Source of the DNA: Chitinophagaceae bacterium
Lineage (GTDB): Bacteria > Bacteroidota > Bacteroidia > Chitinophagales > Chitinophagaceae
Assembly: GCA_028288585.1 (NCBI GenBank)
Contig: JAQBNL010000046.1
Span: forward strand, 1-64,000
Direction: 5' to 3'
Length of the DNA stretch: 64,000 nt
Shown: positions 47,866 through 56,717 of the stretch, one piece after another
How positions within the stretch are numbered: position 1 is the stretch's first letter
Layout: each line of letters opens with the position of its first letter
Translations under genes and position numbers: made by a program
The notes under the pieces: generated by a model
Seen by the model: only the letters and a program-made list of their open reading frames with translations
Database searches by the model: none
Told to the model about the DNA's origin: nothing

Positions 47866-50800
47866 ATGAAAAACATTCTTCGCTGTGCATACATAACCTT
47901 TTTGTCTGCATTTACATTAGCATCGTCTGCTCAAACTTCAATTACATCAGGAACGATAACGCAGACATTTGATGCTATGAACGCAACTTTAAATCTTCCC
48001 ACAAACTGGAAGATGAGCGCCGCAGGTACAGGCACATCAACCCTTGCGTGGCTGGATGGAACAAATGTTACCACAACGTCCTTTGCTGCAAACTCCGGTA
48101 CGCCAACAACAGGCGGAAGATATAACTGGGGAACAACAGCAGGAACCGACAGGGCGATAGGTTTTATCGCTGATGCTTCGTACAACAGCCCGAATGCTAT
48201 CATGGCTTTTTACAGGAATACTTCCGGAGCAACCATACAATCTTTTACTGTTGCATTTAATATTGAGCGTTACAAAACAGATGTGTCTACCTGTTCAGTT
48301 TCATTTTATACTTCAAGTGATGGCATAACCTGGCAGGCACAGCCTTTGGGAGATATTGGTACAAGTGCTTTTGTCCCGGCAGCCGTATCTTATTCTTTCG
48401 GCAGCCCGACAACTGTTGCAAGATCACTCACTTTTAACAGTGCCAACCTTGCCAATAATGGTAATCTTTATTTTAAATGGGTTTTTGTAAATACGGGCAG
48501 CACAACATCACAGGGACTTGGATTAGATGATGTGGCAGTAACAGTAAACACAGCAACCATTACTGCAAGTTTGGGAGACATACTTACCGATGCCAATACC
48601 AATGGTACTGCAAATCCCGGCGAAGTAATAACCTACCAGGATACAATAAAGAATACAGGAACTGCCAATGCACTTTCTGTTGTTGTTGCAGATACTACTG
48701 CACCAACCGGCAGCACAAAAGTTATTGCAAGCACTAAAACTTCTGCAGTGGCAGTTGATGATAATTATACTGCTTCGTACAATACACAGTTAACCGGGCA
48801 AAATGTATTGACCAATGATTTTGGTTTTCCATTGCCGCAGGTTATTACTTATGGTACAACCGCAAGCGGTGGTGTAACAACATCAGCAGGCGGAACAGGA
48901 GCAACAGATAACGGCGGAACAATTGTTATCACTGGAGGTGGTGCAATAACGTATACACCACCGACTAATTTTACAGGCGTTGATAAATTTAAATACATCG
49001 CAGGCACAGGTGTTGGATTGCCAAACAATGATGCGACAGTAAGCATTACAGTGAATGCCGCAGGTATTACATTTACTTCGGCACATACTGATCCATTATG
49101 CAATGGCGGCGCAACAGGAACTATTACCATAACCGCATCCGGGGGATCAGGCACTTATTTGTATTCAAAAGATAACGGCACTAATTATCAAACATCAAAT
49201 GTATTCACCGGTCTTGCAGCAGGCACTTATAACCAGCTTATGGTTAAAGATGCAATAACAGGATCAACATCATCAACAGGATCTGAAACATTGACCAATC
49301 CTGTAGCGGTAACTTTTACATTTACCAAAACAGATATTACCTGCAACAATGCAAACAACGGAACCATAACATTTAATACAACAACAGGAGGAACTTCTCC
49401 ATACACATATTCTATTGCAGGTACAGGTGGTACTTTCCAGAGTGGAACCGGTTTTACAGCGCTTACAGCAGCGGCCTATACGCTTGTTGCAAAAGATAAT
49501 AATGGTTGCAATTCTGCAACAACTTCATCAACAGTTGTTAACCCTGCAGTAGTAACTGTAAGCGGTACTACGCCTGTTGCCCTTACCTATAATACGGCTA
49601 TGTCAACCGTTACCTATACAAAATCAGGCGGTACGGGTACACTTACTTTTTCCCAGACAGGTACCTTACCAACAGGGGTTACTTTTACTGCCGGTGCAGG
49701 AACACTCACAGGCACACCAACACAAACAGGATCTTTCCCCATAACCATTATTGCAACAGATGCAAACGGCTGCACAGGGAATTTATCTGTGACAATTACT
49801 GTTGCACCCAAGCTCACTAACGACAGTTACAATGCTGTAGGAAATACGCAACTGGCAGCGGATGGCCATTCATCACCAACAACTCCTTTTACAACAAGTG
49901 CAACAAATATTTTAACTAATGACCAGGCTGATGTGACGCCCACAGTAACTGCCGGCACTTTTGCAACTACCAATGGAGGAAGCATAACCATTGATGCTGC
50001 AGGTAAGTTCACATACACCCCGCTCAATGGAAGCACTGCTGCTGACAGTTATATATATACTGCAACAGCAAATGGCATATCTGCAACCGCTACTATCAAC
50101 TTTACTGTAGCGGGTATGATCTGGTATGTAAACAATACTTACGCAGGCGGCAACGGTGCAGCAAACGGAAGTTCACACAGGCCCTATACAACTGTAAATG
50201 CGGCGGAGTCTGCATCAGCAATAAATCAAATAATTTATGTTCATACCGGTACAGGAAATACAACAGGTGATGCATTATTAAAATCAGGTCAGACATTGCG
50301 TGGTGCAGGCTCTGCTCTTTCTGTTGGTGCATTAACAATCGGAGCCGGAACAAAGCCAACTCTTACCGGAATGATAACACTTGCCAACAGCGTTACGGTT
50401 GATGGATTTGATATGAGTACAGGAGCAACAACAGCATTCACCAATGCAGGCGCAACTGTTACAGGTGTTACCGTAAATGTTGGCAGCGTTACTACAACAT
50501 CAGGCACAGGGATCACCCTTACCGGTACAGGAAACAGTGTTACTATCACACTTGCATCCTTAACTACTGGAAGTGCACCTAATGCAGTTAATTTAACCAA
50601 TACTGCAGGCACTGTTACAATAAATGGCGGTACTATCACAGGCGGTGCAGGTGCTGCATTTAATATAAGCGGAGGAACCGTTTCGCTAACTTACAGCGGC
50701 TCTGCCTCGCAGGGTACAGCATCACAGCCACTGGTAAGTGTTTCAGGGGGACATGCAACAGGAACTATTACATTTAATACAGGAACATTAGCTGCCACCA

Positions 50801-53445
50801 GCGGTATAGGATTATTATTTAGCAATGCAGACGGCACTTATAATTTTAACGGCACAACAACCCTAAGTAACAGTGGCGGCGGTGATGCAGGTATTGATAT
50901 TAATACAGGATCAGGGGGCACATTTAATTTTTCTTCAGGCACTTCAATTACTGATCCTACAAATGAAGTTATAAAGATAGATGCAGGAACAGCTACTGTA
51001 ACCTACAGCGGTACATTTAGTAAGACCAATGCAGCAGCAGGAATTATCGGAATTCTTATTTCAAATAATACCGGTGGAACTATTACGATAAATGGATCAG
51101 GTACGAAAACATTAACTACTTCAACAGGGAATGCGATCAGCCTCACAAGTAATACAGGTACAACAATAAATTTCAGCGGGAATAATTTATTGCTTACAGC
51201 TACAACAGGCACCGGCTTTAATGCCACAGGCGGAGGAACTGTAAACGTAACCGGCACCGGAAATAACATCACAACCACCGGGGGTACAGCACTTAACTGG
51301 AACGGTGTTACAGGAACATCAACAGAATTATTTAATAATATCAGCTCCACCACAGGTGGCGGCGTTGCTATTGCAGGCAGCAGCGCAACCAGCTTCACTT
51401 TTAATGATGTGGTTTCAACAACCGGTACTGCCGTCAGCATCAATACAGCTACCGGCGCATTTAGTTTTCACAAGATCAGTTCCAATGGGGCTGCTAAAGG
51501 TATAATTGTAAATGCACTAACAGGAAGCGGTAGTTTTAATATTACCGGTACAGGCGGCACAGGATCGTGTGATGCAACGCATATTGGTGCAGGGGATTGT
51601 GCAGGCGGTACAATTCAAGGCTCTACAAGTCGTGGCGCAGAATTTACCAATGCCAATAACATCACTCTTAAGAATATGTATTTCAAAGGCAATGGTATTA
51701 CCGCAGTTGCATGTGTGGATGATGTTGGCAGCGGTTCCAATGTAGCATGTAACGCTGCCATACATGTGACCAGCTCGAACACAGTAATCCTTGATCACAT
51801 CTACGTAGATGGCACCGGGTCGAATGATATGGGCATCCTGGGGAATGCGGTTAGCGCTCTGACGGCCACGAATGTTGAAGTGGCGAACTTCACCAATATT
51901 GCAAAGGTCCCGGTTGTTCTGCAGAACCTGAGTGGCACTTGTCCATTTACGAGCCTCAACGTTCACAACAACAATACAATACATACCGTATTTGTCACGC
52001 AGAACACAGGTACATCGAATATCACATTTACCAGCCCCGTTCTCACCAACAACAACGGTACAAATAATCCCGACCAGCTCCAGGTGGATGCATACAGTTC
52101 GGCTAATGTTACCGTCGCCGCGACCAATGTAAACATCAGCTCAAACTCCATCAATACGGGCAACGGCGTCTCGTTCCAGGCCAGCAGTGGTTCGACGATG
52201 AACGCTACTCTCAATGGAGGCACCGTGACAGGCACTAACGGCATCCTGATGCAGGAAACCGGTAACAATACAGCTTTCACATTCACCGTCACCGGTCTGA
52301 CAGCAGTCAGCACCCACAACCTTGGTTCCAATGCCATTACGGTTGGTAAAGGCAATGGCACAAATGCCACCTTCAATGGCACCGTCACCAACAATGTGAT
52401 CACCAGTGCAACCTGCGGCGGCGGTTGCGCCGGGATCAAAGTTGCGTCGTTCGGGGTGAGCGGTGCATCCACCGTTAATGTGTCAGGCAATAATATCTCC
52501 GGGGTGGATGCACAAGGCATTTGGGTAGTAGGCGGCCAGGGTAGTAGCTCCCTGACTGCAACGATACAAAATAATAACATCCACAATCCTGTTGCAGGTA
52601 ATACATCCTATGCGATTGATGCCTATCCCGGAACCCAGAGCGGTGATGCGGTCTGCTTTGCACTTAATCTCGGCGATATGTCAAGCGGGCATTCAGTTTC
52701 TGGCAACAGGAACCTGATCACCGGCTCGTGGCAGAGTGGTGGTAATCCTATCGAGATAGGCATCTTCAACAACAGTATATTTAAGTTGCTCAATTATCCA
52801 ACCCCGAATACAAACGATGCAAATGCAGCTGCATGGGTTGCTGCCAGTAATGGCGGACTGGGAACAGACGCATTCCACCTTGGGCCGAACCAGTTTACTG
52901 CCGGTTCTGCCTGTCCTTTATTATTCGCCAGGGGAGGTGTAGGATCATCCGGCCATTTTATAAATACATCAGCAAATTCATCATATTCAATAACTGAAAA
53001 ACAACTTCAATCAGTTGTTGATGGAGCATTGGTGATATGGCAAAAGCTTGGGTTAAATGATACACAAATGAAACAACTCCGGCACATACAGTTCAGTATA
53101 GGAAAAACAGCACCAGGTGAATTAGGAAACAAATCTGATCATGGTATTGTAATAAGTATCAATGCAGATGGCAAAGGATGGTTTACCGGAGCCGGGTATT
53201 CCAATTCCCTGTTCCCGAACAGGATCACGGCGAATAAATTTATAACATCTTCCCACATGTTACCAGCCGGCCATGTTGATCTGCTTAGTTGTATACTTCA
53301 TGAAATGGGGCATGTATTAGGCTTAAAGGATCTCAAAGAAAAAATATTCAGCAATGATTTTATGTATGCTTATCTGACTGTTGGTGAAAGAAGGATACCC
53401 ACAAAAAAAACTGTAAAAAAAATATCCAGGGAAAGGATGCCATAA
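47866..53445 (+). CDS. Giant secreted Ig-like/beta-helix protein with C-terminal metzincin-like motif
   Basis: An 1859-aa exported protein (signal about 1-22, ending ASSAQ). In order: an N-terminal beta-sandwich (about 25-230), Ig-like/cadherin-type repeats (about 280-400), SprB repeats (CNGGATGTITITASGGSG at about 412, then CNNANNGTITF), a putative-Ig (He_PIG) repeat (about 565-645), and a very long Gly/Thr/Asn-rich right-handed beta-helix (about 750-1680). The C-terminal domain carries HEMGHVLGLKD (H1812, E1813, H1816, D1822), an HExxHxxGxxD metzincin motif, and a possible Met-turn FMYA shortly after. No T9SS tail is evident. Between about 51700 and 52760 the DNA becomes more GC-rich than its flanks. 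It is probably a surface adhesin/protease; activity is inferred. Confidence 0.78.
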   Translation: MKNILRCAYITFLSAFTLASSAQTSITSGTITQTFDAMNATLNLPTNWKMSAAGTGTSTLAWLDGTNVTTTSFAANSGTPTTGGRYNWGTTAGTDRAIGFIADASYNSPNAIMAFYRNTSGATIQSFTVAFNIERYKTDVSTCSVSFYTSSDGITWQAQPLGDIGTSAFVPAAVSYSFGSPTTVARSLTFNSANLANNGNLYFKWVFVNTGSTTSQGLGLDDVAVTVNTATITASLGDILTDANTNGTANPGEVITYQDTIKNTGTANALSVVVADTTAPTGSTKVIASTKTSAVAVDDNYTASYNTQLTGQNVLTNDFGFPLPQVITYGTTASGGVTTSAGGTGATDNGGTIVITGGGAITYTPPTNFTGVDKFKYIAGTGVGLPNNDATVSITVNAAGITFTSAHTDPLCNGGATGTITITASGGSGTYLYSKDNGTNYQTSNVFTGLAAGTYNQLMVKDAITGSTSSTGSETLTNPVAVTFTFTKTDITCNNANNGTITFNTTTGGTSPYTYSIAGTGGTFQSGTGFTALTAAAYTLVAKDNNGCNSATTSSTVVNPAVVTVSGTTPVALTYNTAMSTVTYTKSGGTGTLTFSQTGTLPTGVTFTAGAGTLTGTPTQTGSFPITIIATDANGCTGNLSVTITVAPKLTNDSYNAVGNTQLAADGHSSPTTPFTTSATNILTNDQADVTPTVTAGTFATTNGGSITIDAAGKFTYTPLNGSTAADSYIYTATANGISATATINFTVAGMIWYVNNTYAGGNGAANGSSHRPYTTVNAAESASAINQIIYVHTGTGNTTGDALLKSGQTLRGAGSALSVGALTIGAGTKPTLTGMITLANSVTVDGFDMSTGATTAFTNAGATVTGVTVNVGSVTTTSGTGITLTGTGNSVTITLASLTTGSAPNAVNLTNTAGTVTINGGTITGGAGAAFNISGGTVSLTYSGSASQGTASQPLVSVSGGHATGTITFNTGTLAATSGIGLLFSNADGTYNFNGTTTLSNSGGGDAGIDINTGSGGTFNFSSGTSITDPTNEVIKIDAGTATVTYSGTFSKTNAAAGIIGILISNNTGGTITINGSGTKTLTTSTGNAISLTSNTGTTINFSGNNLLLTATTGTGFNATGGGTVNVTGTGNNITTTGGTALNWNGVTGTSTELFNNISSTTGGGVAIAGSSATSFTFNDVVSTTGTAVSINTATGAFSFHKISSNGAAKGIIVNALTGSGSFNITGTGGTGSCDATHIGAGDCAGGTIQGSTSRGAEFTNANNITLKNMYFKGNGITAVACVDDVGSGSNVACNAAIHVTSSNTVILDHIYVDGTGSNDMGILGNAVSALTATNVEVANFTNIAKVPVVLQNLSGTCPFTSLNVHNNNTIHTVFVTQNTGTSNITFTSPVLTNNNGTNNPDQLQVDAYSSANVTVAATNVNISSNSINTGNGVSFQASSGSTMNATLNGGTVTGTNGILMQETGNNTAFTFTVTGLTAVSTHNLGSNAITVGKGNGTNATFNGTVTNNVITSATCGGGCAGIKVASFGVSGASTVNVSGNNISGVDAQGIWVVGGQGSSSLTATIQNNNIHNPVAGNTSYAIDAYPGTQSGDAVCFALNLGDMSSGHSVSGNRNLITGSWQSGGNPIEIGIFNNSIFKLLNYPTPNTNDANAAAWVAASNGGLGTDAFHLGPNQFTAGSACPLLFARGGVGSSGHFINTSANSSYSITEKQLQSVVDGALVIWQKLGLNDTQMKQLRHIQFSIGKTAPGELGNKSDHGIVISINADGKGWFTGAGYSNSLFPNRITANKFITSSHMLPAGHVDLLSCILHEMGHVLGLKDLKEKIFSNDFMYAYLTVGERRIPTKKTVKKISRERMP

Positions 53446-53486
53446 AAAACAAAGACCGGTTTTAATACAATCATTAAAGTATCAAT

Positions 53487-56408
53487 ATGAAATATACATC
53501 TCTTAAAAAATTTTTTGCCATTGCTGCTTTAGCTTTTATGTGCAGTAATTCCTTTGCGCAAAATTTAAATATACCAACACTGCCTGCAGGGGACAGCATA
53601 ATTGTTATCAGCAGCGTTACTATTAATAATCCTTTTACCAATGTTCCTTCGCAGTTAAGCAAGCAGCATACAATAAGCGGTACTAACTTTAGTACTGTTG
53701 TAAGTAACGATCCAAAAACGGCTGCTGCCAATGATGCAACAATAACTGCTGTGGTAGCGGTTACAGGCTCTGATCTTTCCATAACAAAAACTGATAGTCC
53801 TGATCCTGTTGTTGCAGGTAATAATCTTACTTATACAATTACGCTAAGTAATCTTGATGCTACAACACCGGCAGCAACGGTTTCTGTTTCAGATGTTTTG
53901 CCTGCAGGGGTAACGTTTGTATCATTAACAACTCCCGGCGGATGGAGTGCTACAACTCCTGCAGTTGGCGGCACAGGTACAGTAACTATCACCAGGGCTT
54001 CTCTTGCCAACAGTGATGGGTTACAAACATTCACGCTTGTTGTTAATGTAGATGCGGCCACTGCTAATGGTACTGTTATTTCAAACACAGCAAACGTAAC
54101 CACTACAACAACCGAAAGCAACAGCGCAAACAATACAGCTACTGCAACAACAACAGTATCGGCACCTACATCTGATCTGGCTATTGGTGTAACCGATAGT
54201 CCTGATCCTGTTGTAGCAGGCAATAATCTTACCTATACAATTACGCTCAGTAATCTTGATGTAACAACAGCGGCACAAACAGTTTCTGTTGGTGATGTTC
54301 TGCCAACAGGTACAACATTTGTTTCATTGTCAGCACCGGCAGGGTGGAGTGCTACAACACCGGCGGCTGGAGGAACAGGCACAGTGACTATTACCAAGTC
54401 TTCATTGACCAATGCTGAGGGAATACAAACATTTACGCTTGTTGTTAATGTAAATAGTGGTGTGGCAAACGGTACTGTTATTTCAAATACTGCTAACGTA
54501 ACCACAACAACGGGTGAAAGCAACAGCGCAAATAATACAGCTACAGCAACAACTACAGTTACTGTGGCTTCCAATGCTTCTGATTATTACAGAACAAAAG
54601 CAAGCGGCAACTGGAACAGCACAGCTACATGGGAAAGCTCACCTGATAATACTACATGGTCTGCTGCAACACTTACTCCTGATCTTAATGCCAATACAAT
54701 TACTATTTTAAATACACACACTGTAACTGTTACAGCAAACCTTACCACAGATCAGACAACAGTTAATTCGGGTGGCGCTGTAATTGTAAATCCAAATATT
54801 GTATTAACAATAAATGATGGTACAGGTACAGATATAGCAGTGGCAGGCGGTGGCAGCTTTACATTAAAATCAACAGCAACAGGTGCAGCTATCATCGGTA
54901 ATTCTGCAGGCACTGTTTCAGGCAACTTCAATGTTGAGCGTTTTATAAGTTCAGCTTTTGCAAGAAGTGCATGGAGATTATTAACTGCACCATTACGATC
55001 AACAACAACCAATGCTACTATATTTAATACATGGCAAAATAGTGCCGTTAATACTGCAGGAAGAGGAACACTTGTTACCGGGCCGGCCTACAATGGAACC
55101 AATGGCCTTGATGCAACATCATTCAGACCAAGTATGCAATGGTTTGACGGTACAAACCTTCAACCGGTAGTTACAACCAATACTGCATCAACAACACCAT
55201 TATTTACAACAGCTGCTTCAGCTGCCAATAACAGTTATTTTATTTTTATTCGTGGTGATAGAAATACTGCAGTCGGTTCAGCAGGTACAACAACGCTTTC
55301 AGCAACAGGAAGCCTTCAGTCAGGTGATCAGACATTTACTACCAATGCTGTTGCGAACCAGTTTTCATTGATAGGAAATCCATATGCATCACCGGTTGAT
55401 CTAGATCTGTTCAGGCAGAACAACACTACCTCAAATATCAAATCAACTTATTATTATTGGGATCCATATATCTCCGGAGATTATGGTGTTGGCGGCTATG
55501 TAACGGTAAGCTACGATGGCACCGGTTCATCTTATACTATTACACCTGCATCCGCAGATCATACAAGATACCTGCAAAGCGGACAGGCAATGTTTGTACA
55601 AACTACCAACCCTGCAGTCGGCACTGCGGCAGTAACATTTAAGGAAACACAAAAAAGTACGAACAATATAAATAATGTGTTCCGCACAACATCAGGTAAT
55701 ATCGAAGGCCTGGGTATAAACCTTAATGTACTTTCTTCAGGAACTCCTGTATTGTTAGATGGCATTGTTGCTAAATTTGATAACAGTTATTCTGCAGCAG
55801 TAGATAATTATGATGCTGCCAAGTTTTATAATGTTGGAGAAAGTATTGCATTTATAAGAGACAATAAATCGTTTAGTATTGAGCGCAGGCCATTACCAAA
55901 AGCTGATGATGTTTTATTTTTAAACCTTGCTAACTTAACAGCAGGCAGAGATTACCAGTTTGAATTTGCACCTGATTTTAATGCGCCTCCGTTCACAGCA
56001 TATTTAAAAGACAATTATTTAAATACCACCACATCAATTGATGTAAATGCAAACAGCAAAGTAAACTTTACAATAACCAATGATGCAGCTTCTACAGGCG
56101 CCAACAGGTTTAGTATAATGTTCTCAAAACCTCCGGCAGTTGTATCCGGTAATTCTTTAATTAGTATATATCCTAATCCTGTAACAGATGGCATTATCAC
56201 TTTACAGTTCAGCAATATGCCGCAGGGAAATTACAACGTAAGAGTAGTGAACAATCTTGGACAAACAATTTTGACAAGACAGATCAATCATGCTGCAGGC
56301 AGCAATACAGAAACAATACAATTGGATAAAGGAGTAAAAGGTGTTTATCATATAGAAGTAATTAAACCTGATGCATCTAAGTTCTCAACTAAAATCATTG
56401 CTTATTAA
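53487..56408 (+). CDS. DUF11-repeat surface protein with T9SS type A sorting domain
   Basis: A 973-aa secreted protein: signal peptide ending SFAQ (1-25), a linker, two DUF11 repeats (about 90-220 and 225-358, period 134 residues, 402 nt) with SPDPVVAGNNLTYTITLSNLD in both, a beta-rich middle with a G8-like strand series (about 365-700), and a C-terminal T9SS type A sorting domain (about 890-973; SIYPNPVTDGIITLQFSNM and VYHIEVI). The T9SS tail predicts export by type IX secretion and anchoring at the cell surface. It follows the giant protein gene by 41 nt on the same strand and precedes the PID-CTERM gene by 10 nt. Confidence 0.9.
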   Translation: MKYTSLKKFFAIAALAFMCSNSFAQNLNIPTLPAGDSIIVISSVTINNPFTNVPSQLSKQHTISGTNFSTVVSNDPKTAAANDATITAVVAVTGSDLSITKTDSPDPVVAGNNLTYTITLSNLDATTPAATVSVSDVLPAGVTFVSLTTPGGWSATTPAVGGTGTVTITRASLANSDGLQTFTLVVNVDAATANGTVISNTANVTTTTTESNSANNTATATTTVSAPTSDLAIGVTDSPDPVVAGNNLTYTITLSNLDVTTAAQTVSVGDVLPTGTTFVSLSAPAGWSATTPAAGGTGTVTITKSSLTNAEGIQTFTLVVNVNSGVANGTVISNTANVTTTTGESNSANNTATATTTVTVASNASDYYRTKASGNWNSTATWESSPDNTTWSAATLTPDLNANTITILNTHTVTVTANLTTDQTTVNSGGAVIVNPNIVLTINDGTGTDIAVAGGGSFTLKSTATGAAIIGNSAGTVSGNFNVERFISSAFARSAWRLLTAPLRSTTTNATIFNTWQNSAVNTAGRGTLVTGPAYNGTNGLDATSFRPSMQWFDGTNLQPVVTTNTASTTPLFTTAASAANNSYFIFIRGDRNTAVGSAGTTTLSATGSLQSGDQTFTTNAVANQFSLIGNPYASPVDLDLFRQNNTTSNIKSTYYYWDPYISGDYGVGGYVTVSYDGTGSSYTITPASADHTRYLQSGQAMFVQTTNPAVGTAAVTFKETQKSTNNINNVFRTTSGNIEGLGINLNVLSSGTPVLLDGIVAKFDNSYSAAVDNYDAAKFYNVGESIAFIRDNKSFSIERRPLPKADDVLFLNLANLTAGRDYQFEFAPDFNAPPFTAYLKDNYLNTTTSIDVNANSKVNFTITNDAASTGANRFSIMFSKPPAVVSGNSLISIYPNPVTDGIITLQFSNMPQGNYNVRVVNNLGQTILTRQINHAAGSNTETIQLDKGVKGVYHIEVIKPDASKFSTKIIAY

Positions 56409-56418
56409 AATTTAAAGA

Positions 56419-56631
56419 ATGAAAAAATATGTAAGGTGGGGAATTAAATTATTATCAGTGACAATAGTTTTGTGTTTACCTTTTACAGGCATGGCACAGC
56501 CAGGCCCGGGTTGTGATCCGGCTGTTGACCCAGCCTGCGTGCCTATTGATGGAGGATTAAGCTTTTTGATTGCCGCCGGGGTTGGATATGGAATTAAAAA
56601 AGTAAGAGACAGCAGAAAAAAGAAAATGTAA
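56419..56631 (+). CDS. PID-CTERM mini-protein
   Basis: A 70-aa protein: signal peptide (about 1-26, ending GMAQ), a short Pro/Cys/Gly segment (PGPGCDPAVDPACV) and the PID-CTERM sorting signal PIDGGLSFLIAAGVGYG followed by a basic stop-transfer KKVRDSRKKKM. PID-CTERM tails are proposed, by analogy with PEP-CTERM, to be recognised by a dedicated sorting or cleavage enzyme. Almost the whole protein is signal peptide plus tail. It is 10 nt downstream of the T9SS protein, so it is likely co-transcribed. Function unknown. Confidence 0.82.
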   Translation: MKKYVRWGIKLLSVTIVLCLPFTGMAQPGPGCDPAVDPACVPIDGGLSFLIAAGVGYGIKKVRDSRKKKM

Positions 56632-56717
56632 TACAGCACCCCGAAAATGTTTCGGTTCATGAGACACGAACCGGGAGTTGGAATATTTCAGTGGGCTTTA
56701 CATCACAAGGACATACA

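Noticed and set aside
47931-55765. Many minus-strand open frames of 60-207 aa opposite the two giant surface-protein genes
   Set aside because: They are low-complexity (Val/Pro/Ala-rich) shadows of Thr/Gly-rich coding sequence.
56641-56673. CCGAAA/TTTCGG and CGGTTC/GAACCG hairpins after the PID-CTERM gene
   Set aside because: They are short, mutually exclusive and lack a T run, so I do not call a terminator.
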